Shown here: positions 35,300-46,962 of the stretch, in pieces
Numbering within the stretch: the first letter of the stretch is position 1
Layout: each line of letters opens with the position of its first letter
Assembly: GCA_036365455.1 (NCBI GenBank)
Contig: JAWQUS010000008.1
Coordinates: forward strand, 17,715,501-17,779,500
DNA: 64,000 nt
Source: Macrosoma leucophasiata
Lineage: Eukaryota; Arthropoda; Insecta; Lepidoptera; Hedylidae
Direction of reading: 5' to 3'
Notes under the pieces: generated by a model
What the model was told of the DNA's origin: nothing
The model's database searches: none
Seen by the model: the letters and a program-made list of their open reading frames with translations, nothing else
Made by a program: the position numbers and the translations under genes

Positions 35300-36320
35300 A
35301 CCAGGCTGTATCTCATAAATAGTGATAGCTAGAAAGCTAACATTTACACAAATTATGTATTTCTGTTACCGCTATAATGTAGACGCTTAAAATTTTCACA
35401 GAATTTTTAGGTCTTATGTTGTATTGTAGCTTCCTTATTAAATCTATATACATACAAATAAATAAAATTGGAGTGTCTTTTTGTAATATTAAAATAACCA
35501 CTTTTTACTAAACGCATATGTATGTATACACGGTACATATTATATATTATACCAAACCAACATTTTTTTCAATTTGTTTTATGTCTGTCTGTCTGTTTGG
35601 CGGGGCTAATCTTGGGAACGGCTTGACCGATTTTGACGGGACTTTCACTGGCAGATAGCTGATGTGATAAGGAGTAACTTAGGCTACTTTTATCTCCATA
35701 CATCCATACACATACATACCTACATACAAATAAGTAAAATTGGAGTGTATCCGACTTTGACGGGACTTCCACGGGTAGGTAGCTGATGTAACAAGGAGTA
35801 ACTTAGGCTACTTTTATCTCCATACATCCATACATACATACATACTTACATACAAATAAGTAGAATTGGAGTGTATCCGACTTTGACGGGAGTTCCACGG
35901 GTAGGTAGCTGATGTAACAAGGAGTAACTTATGCTACTTTTATCTCCATACATCCATACATACATACATACCTACATACAAATAAGTAGAATTGGAGTCT
36001 ATCCGACTACGACGGGACTTCCACGGGTAGGTAGCTGATGTAACAAGGAGTAACTTATGCTACTTTTATCTCCATACATCCATACATACATACATACCTA
36101 CATACAGATAAGAAGAATTGGAGTGTCTCCGATTTTGACGGGACTTTCACAGGCAGATAGCTGATGTGATAAGGAGTAACTTGAGCTACTTTTATCTCCA
36201 TACAACCATACATACATACATAACTACATACAAATAAACAGAATTTGAGTGTCTCCGATTTTGACGGGACTTTCACTGGCAGGTAGCTGATGTAATAAGG
36301 AGTAACATACGCTACTTTTA
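34765..36320. mobile_element. Helitron-like non-coding region with an internal minisatellite
   Basis: It has features common to lepidopteran non-autonomous Helitrons: a CTATACTTATAATAAATCTG start, TGTCTGTCTGT runs, CGGCTTGACCGATTTTGACG blocks, and the array at 35630-36320. The open frames here (34969, 35569, 36055) are repeat products. The borders are approximate. Confidence 0.45.
35630..36320. repeat. 126-bp minisatellite, about 5.5 copies
   Basis: GACGGGACTTTCAC or close variants occur at 35635, 35759, 35885, 36011, 36137 and 36263, a spacing of 124-126 bp. Each unit also contains AAGGAGTAACTTAGGCTACT and a CATACATACATAC run. Confidence 0.85.
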
Positions 36321-36322
36321 TG

Positions 36323-36405
36323 CTAGCTGCGCCCACGACTTCGTCCGGGTAGATACTGAAGAATCATATTTTTTCTCACGTAGACGAAGTCGCGGGCACA
36401 GCTAG
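36323..36405. mobile_element. 83-bp segment with two opposed Helitron 3' ends
   Basis: CTAGCTGCGCCCACGACTTC (36323-) and the inverted CGGGCACAGCTAG (to 36405) match at 21 of 23 positions. Both have the shape of a Helitron 3' hairpin plus CTAG. Confidence 0.55.
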
Positions 36406-36449
36406 TAGGTAAATAAAACAATAATAACACAATACCCGTTTTTGTGTTA

Positions 36450-36724
36450 AGGGAGTTTTCCTGCGAGATCGAATCAGAAATGAGGATATCCACCGAATAG
36501 CGAAACTCAGGTGGCAGCGGGCAGGGCACAAGCTCAAAAAGCCGGCTGGTGGGGCAGAAGAGTTCTTGAATGGCGACCGCGTACCGGAAGACGAAGCGTA
36601 GGCACGCCTCTCACGAGGTGGACTGACGACTTTGTGAAGGTTGCAGGCAATCGCTGGATGAGGGCGGCCCAGGGACATTTGTTGTGGAAATCTTTGGGAG
36701 AGGCTTTCGTCCAGCAATGAACGT
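36450..36724 (+). pseudogene. RTE LINE 3' fragment
   Basis: The plus-strand reading gives LRDRIRNED, then HRIAKLRWQRAGHK, and in another frame GRRVLEWRPRTGRRSVGTPL through to AFVQQ and stop. This is the tail of the RTE protein seen at 16032-16451. It has lost the internal block after NEE/NED and is frameshifted. Confidence 0.75.
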
Positions 36725-37179
36725 GGATTTTGGTGATTATAGTTACATTTGACATTAAAATTTAAAGAGTATTACAGCAATGCAGTAACTCCTTAGTGCA
36801 ACCCAACCCTAATGGAATACATTTTTGTAGATTTTCTTTAGGGTAGGTACCGTGTAGGGGATCCCACGACTTCCACGTAAAGTGGGTACCTATGCTATTT
36901 TTTTTTCCACTCGCATCCCATTAATTGGAGTTTCGTTAGATAAGTCTTTAAAAACCCTGCAAGGTTTGACAACATAATTTTTAGATTTTAAACGATCCAT
37001 TTGTGCAATATTTAACTCTTTAATATGTACATTTTTGTTAAGTCAAGTGTCAGCCAGCTCAACGATATTTGGAGGGGTGAAAAAAATCACAGTGATATTA
37101 GGTTAATATATTTCTAACCGACTTCAAAAAAAGGAGGTGGGTTTCAATTCGTCGGAACCTTTTTTTATGTGTAACGAAT

Positions 37180-37302
37180 TTAAAAGGAAAACTATCACGG
37201 CTTAGCAACAACTTTACGAGTAATTTTTTAAAATGTAGGTACTTGGAAAACGGTTCTTACTCTACATTGTGCATGTCCCGACCCGTGCTTGGCCGGTTTT
37301 TA
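37180..37302 (-). repeat. Dispersed repeat R, partial
   Basis: An inverted match to the start of the family: TGGCCGGTTTTT end, GGAAAACTATCACGG block. Confidence 0.45.
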
Positions 37303-37309
37303 TCGATGA

Positions 37310-38068
37310 TTATAAAATACATATATCTCATACTTACTCTAGGATGACAAAGAAGAAATCATTATTTTTCTGCCTAATTGATTGGGTTACAATTACTAAA
37401 GATTGTCTACTATTACCTACTTATAGGTTAACCTACCCATTGTTCCATGACGAACTGAGACAAAAGATTTAGATACCATTCCTGTGTTATTTTTTATTGG
37501 TTGCCCGACAGCACTTTTTACGTACATGCTGAACATCCCAGACTGGCACCCTAAAATGTCTGACGCGATGGTAACAATAGTGAGCAGGTAAAAAAGGTCC
37601 CCGTCGACACCAAATCCCAAATCTATCTCCTAACATCCTACGAATTGGCAACGTCGCTGTCACTTGTTAGAGCGGCTAGGGGGTGGAGGTGCGGCAACGT
37701 CGCCTAGCTTCGTGGATATAAAGGGTCTTACTTAATTTATTCGTCAAAATCTCAACATACCTACTTATCTATTACTTAGTACGTTGCGATTTTCTAATGG
37801 TGCATTAGTATTTTTTTAACATGCATACGTGTCTAGCTGCCTTATTATTAAATAGCTATGTTAGTCGGTTAGAATACATGTAGGCGGGCGCTGGAAACAT
37901 CTTACAGTCATCTATCGTTAGGGTCCTAGTCAGCTGAGTTGTAAAGCGTTTGTGTAAATAAAAACATGTTTGAGATGTGCATTTGTGCATATTGGATTTG
38001 TATCGTGTATTTGTCTTTATTTTGTTGATTTATCTCATTTTAAGAACCCGATGCATGTGTGTTCGTCA
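37310..38068. other. No identified gene
   Basis: Short frames on both strands (37269, 37417) have no family signal. CG-containing repeats GGCAACGTCGC occur twice near 37650-37705. Confidence 0.35.
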
Positions 38069-38070
38069 GT

Positions 38071-38292
38071 GTTTTTTTTTACGGAAGTGGCATACAAGCA
38101 TGCAGTTCACATTGATGTTAAGTGATGACTGCAGCCTATAGACACCCACACAAAGCCGAGGTCAAAATGCAGATGCGTTACCACTCCTGAGGCCTAAGGT
38201 GTTATGCCTCTGTGCCGGAAATTACAGGGCCGTACATTACCACCGGAACACGATAGTGCTGAACACTACCATTTAGCGGCAAGTATATGAAA
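38071..38292 (+). repeat. Dispersed repeat M
   Basis: A clear copy: GCATGCAGTTCACATTGATG, CTGCAGCCTATAGACACCCA, ACACGATAGTGCTGAACACT. Confidence 0.65.
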
Positions 38293-38344
38293 ACAGTGTA
38301 ATGAAGACTGAAGAGTGTGCCGAAATCTACCACCAAAAACACTA

Positions 38345-38481
38345 ACGTCCGAATACTGAAACGTCACTTAAATCTAACTGGGATTTAAAACTTTTTCGTC
38401 TCTATTATAATACGTGCAAACGAATGAGATAGATCATATTTGAAGGCTTCTTAAAATTAAGTGACGTTTGAGTATTCGGAC
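38345..38481. mobile_element. 137-bp miniature inverted-repeat element, copy 1
   Basis: The arms CGAATACTGAAACGTCACTT and AAGTGACGTTTGAGTATTCG are inverted. A second copy is at 61997-62133. It has no coding capacity and abuts the TIR element at 38485. Confidence 0.65.
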
Positions 38482-38484
38482 ATA

Positions 38485-39702
38485 GAGGAAGATGGGGTAA
38501 TGGGAGTCAGCGGGTAATAAGAGACACCTACATATCCACGGAACTATACACGCAAGCAATGCATAAACTACCTTCCCGTCCCTGCCCTGTGTCCTCGCAA
38601 TTGATAATATATTGATAATATATAACATTGTGGTAGTATTTTGTTTTTACGCTCCGCTGATCTTATTTTTCGTCGGTGAAACAAACGATTAATGTCGAAT
38701 TCTTCCAATAAACAGTCATTAATTTTACATTTTACATCTTTACTGGTGGTAGAGCTCTAGTGACAGAGCTCGCGGGCGTAGGCACCACCGCATTACCTAA
38801 TATACTTGCCGCTAAATGGTAGTGTTCAGCACTATTGTGTTCCGGTCAAGTGGTAATGTAAGGCCCTGTAATTTCCGGCACAGAGGCATAACACCTTAGG
38901 CCTCAGGAGTGGTAACGCATCTGCATTTTGACCTTGGTCTTGTGTGGGTGTCTATAGGCTGCAGTCATCACTTAACATCAATGTGAACTGCATGCTTGTT
39001 TAGCACTTCGATTACATAAAAAAAAAAAAAAAAAAATGTATGCGGAATAACGCACAATAATCAAGAGTATCAGACTCCCTCAATAATTTCTAGGATATTT
39101 TTTTTCATTATCATATTTGTGGGTAATAAATAAATAGTCAGATGATTGCCATTTCTACAGACCATAGTGTTGACAGCTGAACTAGGCTCTAAATCGTATA
39201 GATTCTAGGGAAAGGCTTTCCGAAATGGAAAGTTCGGAATATTAACGCCAGTTATCAGTCAAATATGATGAAAAATGGAATCGTTTTTAAATCTATAGGC
39301 TTTATCTATCTAGCTGATCCCGTTGTCATCTCCTGGCGTCGCCTTTGACCACAGATGTACTTCATGTAGGTTACGTTCTTACATGGACTAATCCAGTTGA
39401 AACTTTCCGAAAGATTATATGTGCCATATGTGCTAAATTTTCTTTGCCCATAACGTGATCACCATTACCCTCATGTCAATGCAATGGGAGTCAAAACGAT
39501 TTTTTGTAAAACTGTTATAATTCCTAAATTTGCCCAATTCATTATAATTCATTCATAAAATTGGTCTCAATTGATAGTCAATTAAGTATAGCTGACGTAG
39601 TAATGTTATTGTAGTGTAGTCGGTTGCAATAAATATTTTGTTTGAAATTATTTTTTTTAAATCATGTCGCGCTTAGGTGACTCCCATTACCCCATCTTCC
39701 CC
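38485..39702. mobile_element. 1.2-kb element with about 25-bp TIRs and TA flanks
   Basis: GAGGAAGATGGGGTAATGGG at the left and its inverse at 39678-39702 differ by one base. TA flanks both ends (38483-38484, 39703-39704), suggesting a Tc1/mariner-type element. The interior lacks a transposase and contains an inverted repeat-M copy. Confidence 0.65.
38741..39036 (-). repeat. Dispersed repeat M, inverted, with A-rich tail
   Basis: Reverse-complement of the family, with GAGCTCGCGGGCGTAGGCAC at its far end. It is nested in the element at 38485-39702. Confidence 0.65.
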
Positions 39703-39796
39703 TAAGTATCATATAAAATGTTGTCAAGACGAAATCAATGGCTCGCAATCAGATCTAATCTGAAAACTGTCAATTCAATTTAAAATTTGCATTTTT

Positions 39797-40050
39797 TAAA
39801 ATGTAATTGAAGTAGCAAATAAGCATGCAGTTTACATTGATGTTGAGTGATGCTGCAGCCTATAGACACTTACACAAATACCAAGGTCAAAATGCAGATG
39901 CGTTACTACACCTGAGGTCTAAGGTGTTACGCCTCTGTGCCGGTAATTACAGGGCATACATTACCACCTGACCAGAACACGATAGTGCTGAACACTGCTT
40001 ACCATTTAGCGGCAAGTACGTTAGGTAGTGGAGCTCTACCAACAGTGAAA
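39797..40050 (+). repeat. Dispersed repeat M
   Basis: Contains CTGCAGCCTATAGACACTTA and the ACACGATAGTGCTGAACACT block. Confidence 0.6.
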
Positions 40051-40189
40051 AAAGGTTTGTTCCCCGTGTCTCCTCTATATATAGATTAAACTCATAGGTT
40101 GCTCTATGCTCTGTGATGTTCTAGCCAGATACCTATCTGTACTTAAGTCCTAAATCGTCTAAGAAAGATTCGAACCCTGCGTCTGCTGA

Positions 40190-40400
40190 ACTGCCTCAGT
40201 AGTCCTGCTACCACTAGGTAGCAGGCCACTACTGTTACGCTGGGGCCTGGGTTCGATCTCCGGGTCGAGGTATATTTTTTCCAGTCCTTTGTCTCTGGTG
40301 CTACTGGGATTTTTATTTTATTGAAGTTGCCCACTGGGACCCTCGGGCCTGTAATAAACCTGGAGATATCAGTAAGCTCGCCATTTGTTACATGGGAATG
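40190..40400 (+). mobile_element. tRNA-derived SINE, 5' part
   Basis: The head CTGCCTCAGTAGTCCTGCTA, B box GGTTCGATCTCC and a CTGGTGCTACTGGGATTTTT body match the copy at 24150. The tail is lost. Confidence 0.6.
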
Positions 40401-41560
40401 GAGTAATATGTATGGACATGGAGTAATAGGTAATTAAATGAATTATCAATTTTTCTTATCGTACTACGGTAGATATAGGATGTCAGGAATATCTGATTAA
40501 AAGGAATCACAGGTCAAGTAAAATTATAAGTATAGGTTTATTCAAGATTCGAACAGAGGTCTGTCTTACATCAAGTCAAGTTTTGTTGTCTTCCTCAGAA
40601 GCCTTTTCCCACTGCTTCTTAAGGTCGATGGATGTCGATTTTCGCTGAGGCCCCTCGTGGACTAAGAATAGCTTATAGGAAAATAAGTATAAATTGAATG
40701 ATGGGAGCTACTCTTGTGGTAGGTACTTATGCCTAGTTATCTACCTAATAAGAAAATACCTAACTAATCTTACAAATCATGTTGCTCAATTCTTATTGCG
40801 TATTAGGTTTGGCAAATCTTATTTGAATTTACAAATGACACGGCTTCGCACGATTACAGTGTATTGTTTATTTCTCAGGTTCATTAAATATGCGCCAGCT
40901 TCAGTTCCCTATACCTACTTAGTTGCAATTTTGCTGGCGCAGAAAAATTTTATTGTAATTATTTCATTCAATGGAGATCAAACTAAAATGTATATTATTA
41001 GTAATAAGTAGGTAAGTACATTGTTATATTCATATGTCTTATTTTAATATATTGACTTATTAGATAGCAAACATACGTATTTTTTATTTTATTTAAGTAT
41101 AAATCATTAGTTCATCATACCTATTTCGATAAGGATTAATATCATGTTTTTAAAAACACCTTCGCAAATAATGCATTATTTAGAACAAATTTGGTAAGCA
41201 TAAAAAAGATTATTGTGAGCTAACCTTAAAAAATAGACATAATAAATTATGCTGTCACGCACTTTTGTTTTACAACTTTTAAAGGGAAACAATTCTGTCA
41301 TACGTAACTCTTGCGAAACTTTAATCGTTTACGCAACGCACGCAGCGGAAGCTTTCAATAGAAAAAAATCCCCCGGTTTTAAAACATTCTTCATTCGTGA
41401 CCCGCTTCTATTAGTCTTAGCATGATGATTTTAGCACTTCCCAATAAATAGGCTATGTAGCACTGAAATTTTTTTCAAATCGGATCAGTAGTTCCTGGGA
41501 TTCCTGAGAATCCAAACAAACAAAGTTACAAACTTTACCTCTTTATAATATATGTATTGA
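40401..41560. other. 1.2 kb without an identified feature
   Basis: AT-rich. The 105-codon frame 40694-41011 ends in a Lys/Asn-rich stretch and has no domain or splice support. Confidence 0.35.
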
Positions 41561-41564
41561 CGAC

Positions 41565-41730
41565 CCGGTTAGTCCAGCGGTGTGAGATAACCGTTTGATT
41601 CGAAGGGTCGCGGGTTCGATCCCCGCAACGGGACAAATATTTGTATGGCCTACAAATATTTGTTTCGGGTCTGGGTGTTTGTGTATGTGTTGTATGTGTA
41701 CAACGGCATCCACGACACAGGTTTACATCT
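41565..41730 (+). mobile_element. tRNA-like SINE head with TATTTG-rich continuation
   Basis: The head carries TAGTCCAGCGG (A box) and GGTTCGATCCC (B box). The continuation TTTGTTTCGGGTCTGGGTGT is common to lepidopteran SINEs. The acceptor ends do not pair, so it is not called a tRNA gene. Confidence 0.55.
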
Positions 41731-41899
41731 ACGGCGACGCTGTGAGTGGAAGCGTAAAAAAAAAGTATCAACATTCAACCTCCTAAGGGGGTCTCTTAGC
41801 CTTAAAAAGCTCTAGTAAAATAGGGGATGCACGTTTTAGATAAACGTACAGGCCAAACCCTTATGAATAGAAACTTAACTTAAAATTTTACGTATTTTC

Positions 41900-43515
41900 C
41901 TCTTCTGATGTAAGAATCCACTAAGGATTTTTTTTTCGAAATTCTACCCCTAAGGGGGTGAAATTAATACATATGTTATAAATGTGTAAGTGTTTGTTTC
42001 TGTTTGTCCGTCTTTTACGTCGGCACGGATAGTTGTCTGGAGAGTGCCATAGGCATCTTTTGTCCTTCCACCCCACCTCCCCAAAATAGAGGTGGAAGTT
42101 TGTATGGGCAGTTTTCAAGGTAAAAAGCTACAAAAATGGTATCGGACTCTTCGTCGTTAATAGAGGGGATGAATGTTTAGATATAAAAACGAAATTTTGT
42201 TTTTAAATAGAAATATGTAATATGAATAGGATAATGAGAAAGGAAAGGACATAGGCGCTACTTTATGTTTTCTTATCCCCACCATCCAAATACGGGGTGG
42301 AAATTCATATGGAGCATTCCACAATTTTCAAGGTAGAAAGTTAAAACTTGGTATGCGAACTCTTTGAGCCTAACAAACAATACTTACATCATTTTTCTCT
42401 AAAAATCTGCCCCCATCCCGTAAAAAAGAGGGTGAACTTTGTATTGGGCTTTCCGCAGTGTTCAAGATGGAAAGCCAAAAATTGGTTACGGACTCTATGT
42501 TACCAAAAACACCACGTCACTATTTTTTTTAATTCTGCCCACCCCCCTTAAATAGAAGGTAGAAGTTTGTAGGGAGCATTCCACATTTTTCAAGGTAGAA
42601 AGTTAAAACTTGGCTTTTTAATCCTAACAAATAATTCGTACATTTGTTTAGACATCAGAGCAGGCGATAGTACGGGTCTTTTGTCAGTTTTTAATTCCTG
42701 AAAATTGTTTTATAGACTCTTGTTATAAACGAAAAACTTCATACGAAAAACGAAGAGCTTCCCCCAACCCACTAAAAATTGGTAGGGAAATTGATGTGAG
42801 ACTTTCCGCAATTTCAAGGTGGAATATTAGTAAAAAGGCTCTATATTACAAAAAATAAATAATGCAATATCAATAAAAACAAACATTAATACTCTTCCTA
42901 AACTACTGTTCTTAGAAACATGAAATTTGGTACAAGGGTTCCTTTCATAATGTAACTAAGCAAGAAAGGATTTTTTAGAGATAGGGGTATAAAGTGAATA
43001 TGATTTTTTTATGAAAATAAGTATAAAGGTTTTAGATTACTATTAAAAATGATCTGTGTAGACGAAATGGACAAATTTTATCCTAAGGTGAAAATGAAGT
43101 GGTGAATGATCTTTCATGATTAGGAATAGTAAAAACTATCTATTTAGGTGAAATGGACCAAATTCTCCCCTAAAGCGGTAAAATGGAGGGGAATTGTTTG
43201 TATGAAATTGAGGTTAAAATTTGTAAACAACCAAATTTTAAAATTCGATCGTTTCCAAGTTAGAGACTCAAAAATTCAGATGAGAGTCCAGTCACAGTAA
43301 ATAGATTGTAAACTTTACTGTGGTCCAGTCTTTCTGTTAGGAATAAAAAATACGTACTTAGGTATTTTGTCGAAATTCCCCTAAACTTTTAAATATAAGG
43401 AATTAAAATTAAATAGACATTTTAAAAGCTATAGATGTGAATAATACATGCTATTACTCCACATATGGGTACGCGACAGGAAACTTGATTAAGTAGGACA
43501 TTTGCACGGGATTCC
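41900..43515 (+). mobile_element. Longer Helitron-like non-coding relative of 9704-10416
   Basis: It shares CTTTCCGCAATTTCAAGGTG, AACATTAATACTCTT and ACGCGACAGGAAACTTGATT with the complete Helitron. Internal partial repeats (GGTGGAAGTTTGTATGG and AAGGTAGAAAGTTAAAACTT) recur every 150-200 bp. The 3' hairpin and CTAG are missing. Confidence 0.55.
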
Positions 43516-43519
43516 GATT

Positions 43520-44095
43520 TGGCTAATATCTTCCGTCCGTCTGTGGTTTAGCGCAAAAACTATTTGTACTAGAGACTTGAAATTTGACACAAGTATACAT
43601 CTTTATTACGCCGACAAAGGGGTAGAATAAAAATGTGATATTTTTTTTATTTAGGGTACCTCCCCTACATGTAACGTGCGGATATTTATTTTATTTTTCG
43701 TTTTTATATAGTGTGGGATATCGTTGGATAGGTCTTTCAAAAATGTTAGGGGGTGCTAATATCATTTTTCGATTTAGTTAACTGTTCATGACTTATTAAG
43801 CTTTAAAGTTCCAATTTTCGTTAGAGTCAAGTGTCCCCCTCTACCAACTAAACGGGTGTTGTTAGAAACTCAAACGTTACGGCAATAGTAGCTACATACG
43901 AAACGAAAAGGAAAACTATCACACTTAAGTTGGCTTTACAAGTTTGCGAGTAATAGTCGACTAAATGTATTTTAGTCGAAAATTTTGAAGAACTCCGTAG
44001 AAAATATTTATTTCATTACATGCTTCAAACCTAAAAACTACGGAACCCTACACTGCGCGTGGCCCGACACGCACTTGACCGGTTTTTTATTAATT
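43520..44095 (-). repeat. Dispersed repeat R, minus copy
   Basis: From GGTTTAGCGCAAAAACTATT to GCACTTGACCGGTTTTT, inverted relative to 28430-29016. Confidence 0.6.
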
Positions 44096-44189
44096 GCAAA
44101 CCTTATTTGTGTAGATAGGAGATACTTATGTACCTACTTATCGAATTTTCGATGCAATGCAATAGCCTATTACTTTTTAAGAGCAAGCA

Positions 44190-44965
44190 ATAGTATCGTA
44201 AAATGTTCAACTATCGATAGGACAATACTATCGATACTATTTATGTACCCCGATACCTCTCGATAAGGCGGCCAACCGTCCCGGATTCTGCGGGACCGTC
44301 CCGTAATGCTGGATGTAATCCCGCTTTGTAAGAATGAATAAAATAGTCCCGCAAAACGTTGGATGCGTCCCGCATGTCCCGCATTCGATGCATATTTTTT
44401 ACCATGCCTATTTTTTTCAAGCTACTACATAATTACACATTCACACACATACATAAAACATACACTACACTACACCCACACACGCATGCTAACAACAGCG
44501 GAGCATCTACGTATATCAACACGCATTGTGTGAATTCAATTGAAAATTGTTTGCGTGTGTGTGTATGTGATCGCTTTGTTCCATTTTGAATTGTTTAAAA
44601 AAGTGCCACTCTAGTGATAAATTAGTACTATTTTAAAAATAAATGACTTCGGTATGTAAGTTTTGTGTTTTTATTTAATTTTGGTACGCATACTGACAAA
44701 ACTTCATAGGTACCTACTTCATCCACAAAAAGTCCCGCATACTATTTTCAGAAAGTTGGCCGCCTTACCTATCGATACTATTTACACGCATAGGTACCTA
44801 CTATCGATAGTATCGATACTATTGATCCTTGGCAATAGTACCTATTGCTTATTTTTAACAATCGATAGTATCGTCAAGGGTCGATAGTTTCGATAGTCCT
44901 ATCGATAGTGTGACTGTTATTTCGAGGTCACGATAGATCAAAATACTATCGAAAGACTATTACTA
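44190..44965. repeat. TATCGATA-rich block (split by a hAT-like element)
   Basis: ATCGATAG/CTATCGAT words recur at least ten times in 44205-44263 and 44768-44955. TATCGATA is the DRE core bound in insects by DREF and, as CGATA, by BEAF-type insulator proteins. Whether it is regulatory or a simple palindromic satellite cannot be told. Confidence 0.6.
44264..44767. mobile_element. 504-bp hAT-like non-autonomous element
   Basis: The ends TAAGGCGGCCAAC and GTTGGCCGCCTTA are perfect 13-bp inverted repeats. The 8-bp flanks CCTCTCGA and CCTATCGA differ by one base. The interior has GTCCCGCA repeats and no open frame of note. Confidence 0.7.
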
Positions 44966-44987
44966 TTGCAACAACACTGCTTTGTTG

Positions 44988-45133
44988 GCGTGATTAAAGT
45001 GTAGCTATACCTACCTACTTGTGCCAAATTTCAAGTCTCTAGTACTAATAGTTTTTGCGCTAAACCGCGGATTGACAGACAGACAGACATGGCGAAACTA
45101 TAAGGCTTCCTTGTTCACTACGGAGCCCTAAAA
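44988..45133 (+). repeat. Dispersed repeat R, 3' part
   Basis: Contains GTGCCAAATTTCAAGTCTCT, GCGCTAAACCGCGGATTGAC and TACGGAGCCCTAAAA. Confidence 0.6.
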
Positions 45134-45289
45134 AATAAGTATTATTTATTATTTAATTTACGCATTAATTTGCTTTTCGTAGGTACGAAAAGCAAGAGTC
45201 GTAGGTCAAGGCTCCACGAATAGGACAATAAAATACCTACAATGTAGCTATGCTGCATATCGTACATCACATCTAAGGCGAAGGCGACA

Positions 45290-46080
45290 CGTTACTACTT
45301 CGCGAGTGCGTGTGCTCAACTGCCATTCAGTTCTCGAGTTGTGTTATCGCGAGGGGAATTCACAGCGGATACTTACGCTATCAAATTACAAAGTAGATCA
45401 ACAGTGCGTTCCAGTTTAGAGAGGTACGTAGGTACTTGACAAGTGTCATTCGAGTGTGGTGTCGTTAAACGTTAATAACTCGATTTACAGTACCTAAGGG
45501 CAAATGAATGAGAATGCATGCACTCCGATAAAGGTCGTCACACATTCCGACCGCACAATATCCCAGTTCAATGACACCGGCGGCGGCCGACGTAGCACCT
45601 AGCGCCATCTCTCGTCACACTGGCGGAAAGTTAATTATATTAGCTGCTAACTACTCACGTGAAAAGACTGCGTCCGTCGCGGGGGACACGTCCGCGGTAT
45701 CCGAACAATTTGCACACGCACTTACAATAAATATCAGTATTTGTTGACAAACAACCGAGGACGCATGCAAATCCCGTCAACGACACGATCCTTAGCAAGG
45801 GCCCCGGACGGACTGCCCGGGCGTGCGGGTATCTGTGCGGTCCCTTTCGTGCTTAGGGCCGAGATACGGGCGGCGCCCACATTGGCTCGGTGACGGGCCA
45901 ATCGCAGAGCTCGGTGCGCTACGTTGCCACTGGCTCCGCGTCAAAAGGAAAAAGCGGCGGGAAAGGGGGGGTATACGACCGAATTCGCCCACGCTGCCTC
46001 TGCATCTCCCGCCATTCGTTTCACACGTAAATTGGCGAGAGAGGCCACACCGCTCTATGTAAAGACACCAATCGGCTTCA
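45290..46080. promoter_or_regulatory. CpG-rich block with CCAAT boxes, candidate promoter
   Basis: This is the longest GC- and CG-rich stretch in the window, strongest at 45540-45620 and 45780-46030. It has ATTGG at 45881-45885 and CCAAT at 45898-45902. On the plus strand a TCAGTT initiator-like site (about 45327) lies 105 bp before a donor-like GAGAG followed by GTACGT (about 45433). No matching coding exon was found, so the gene served is unknown. Confidence 0.4.
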
Positions 46081-46466
46081 GCCGATTAGACAGTCGTCGA
46101 TGACTAAGTAGCCAAAGAAATCAATGTGATGAGATAGGGAACACATATTATTATCATTTTATACTCTATTTATTATTATTACCCTTGTTACATGTACAAG
46201 GGTAAGTGTACTTTGTCAGTATTTATAGACATATATGACCATATATGAAAATGGCTAAAACTATCCCAAGGTAGGTATATGTATTTAGATAAGCATCAAT
46301 TTACTTAAGAATGAACAGTGCCACAATGATAATCAAAGGAACAATCAAAGTAAAAAGGATTGCTTAGGTACCTACATAGGAACATACAGTTACAGTTGAT
46401 AAAACTTCGACTTTAAGGTTTCAAAACGTATACTTCTAAAACCCTAATTGCTTGGAGAACGAGTTA

Positions 46467-46490
46467 GGGGAGATCCACAAATTACGTGAG
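46467..46490 (+). repeat. Left terminal inverted repeat of the Zator-like element
   Basis: An exact 24-bp match to the inverse of 50475-50498, with TTA immediately outside. Confidence 0.9.
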
Positions 46491-46962
46491 ATGTTTAAGG
46501 GGGAGGGGGGGTCGAGTCAAATCTCATCTTAATCTTACGTTGGAGAGAGGGGGGGTCTCGGCAAATATCACGCAATTTTTTTTCTTATTGAAACAAAAAA
46601 AAACTATACTATTTTGACCCATTATCCAGATTCTACATGCTTAAGATTTAAGCATAACTGTAATACGATTAAGATCATTCACTAATTCATTCGAAAGAAA
46701 ATAATTTCATTCTACTATCATTCTTCTTACTACTGACTGTCAAACTACCATATTTGTTTTATACCAAATAGTTCAATTTAATCAGAGTTTACGATACAGT
46801 GTAGCCCGTCCTTTGTTTTCGCGCCACTGTCAGCCGAACGCGCGGCTCGATGAACGAGAGCGTACGAGCTGAATGGCAGCGACACACGGACAGGTTCCAA
46901 CCTGCTTTGCTTATTCTTGCAAATGTTTTACTCGACTCAGTATATGCTCTCACTAATTTAAA

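Noticed and set aside
41567..41640. Possible tRNA gene
   Set aside because: B box is good but the ends do not form an acceptor stem, and a SINE-type continuation follows.
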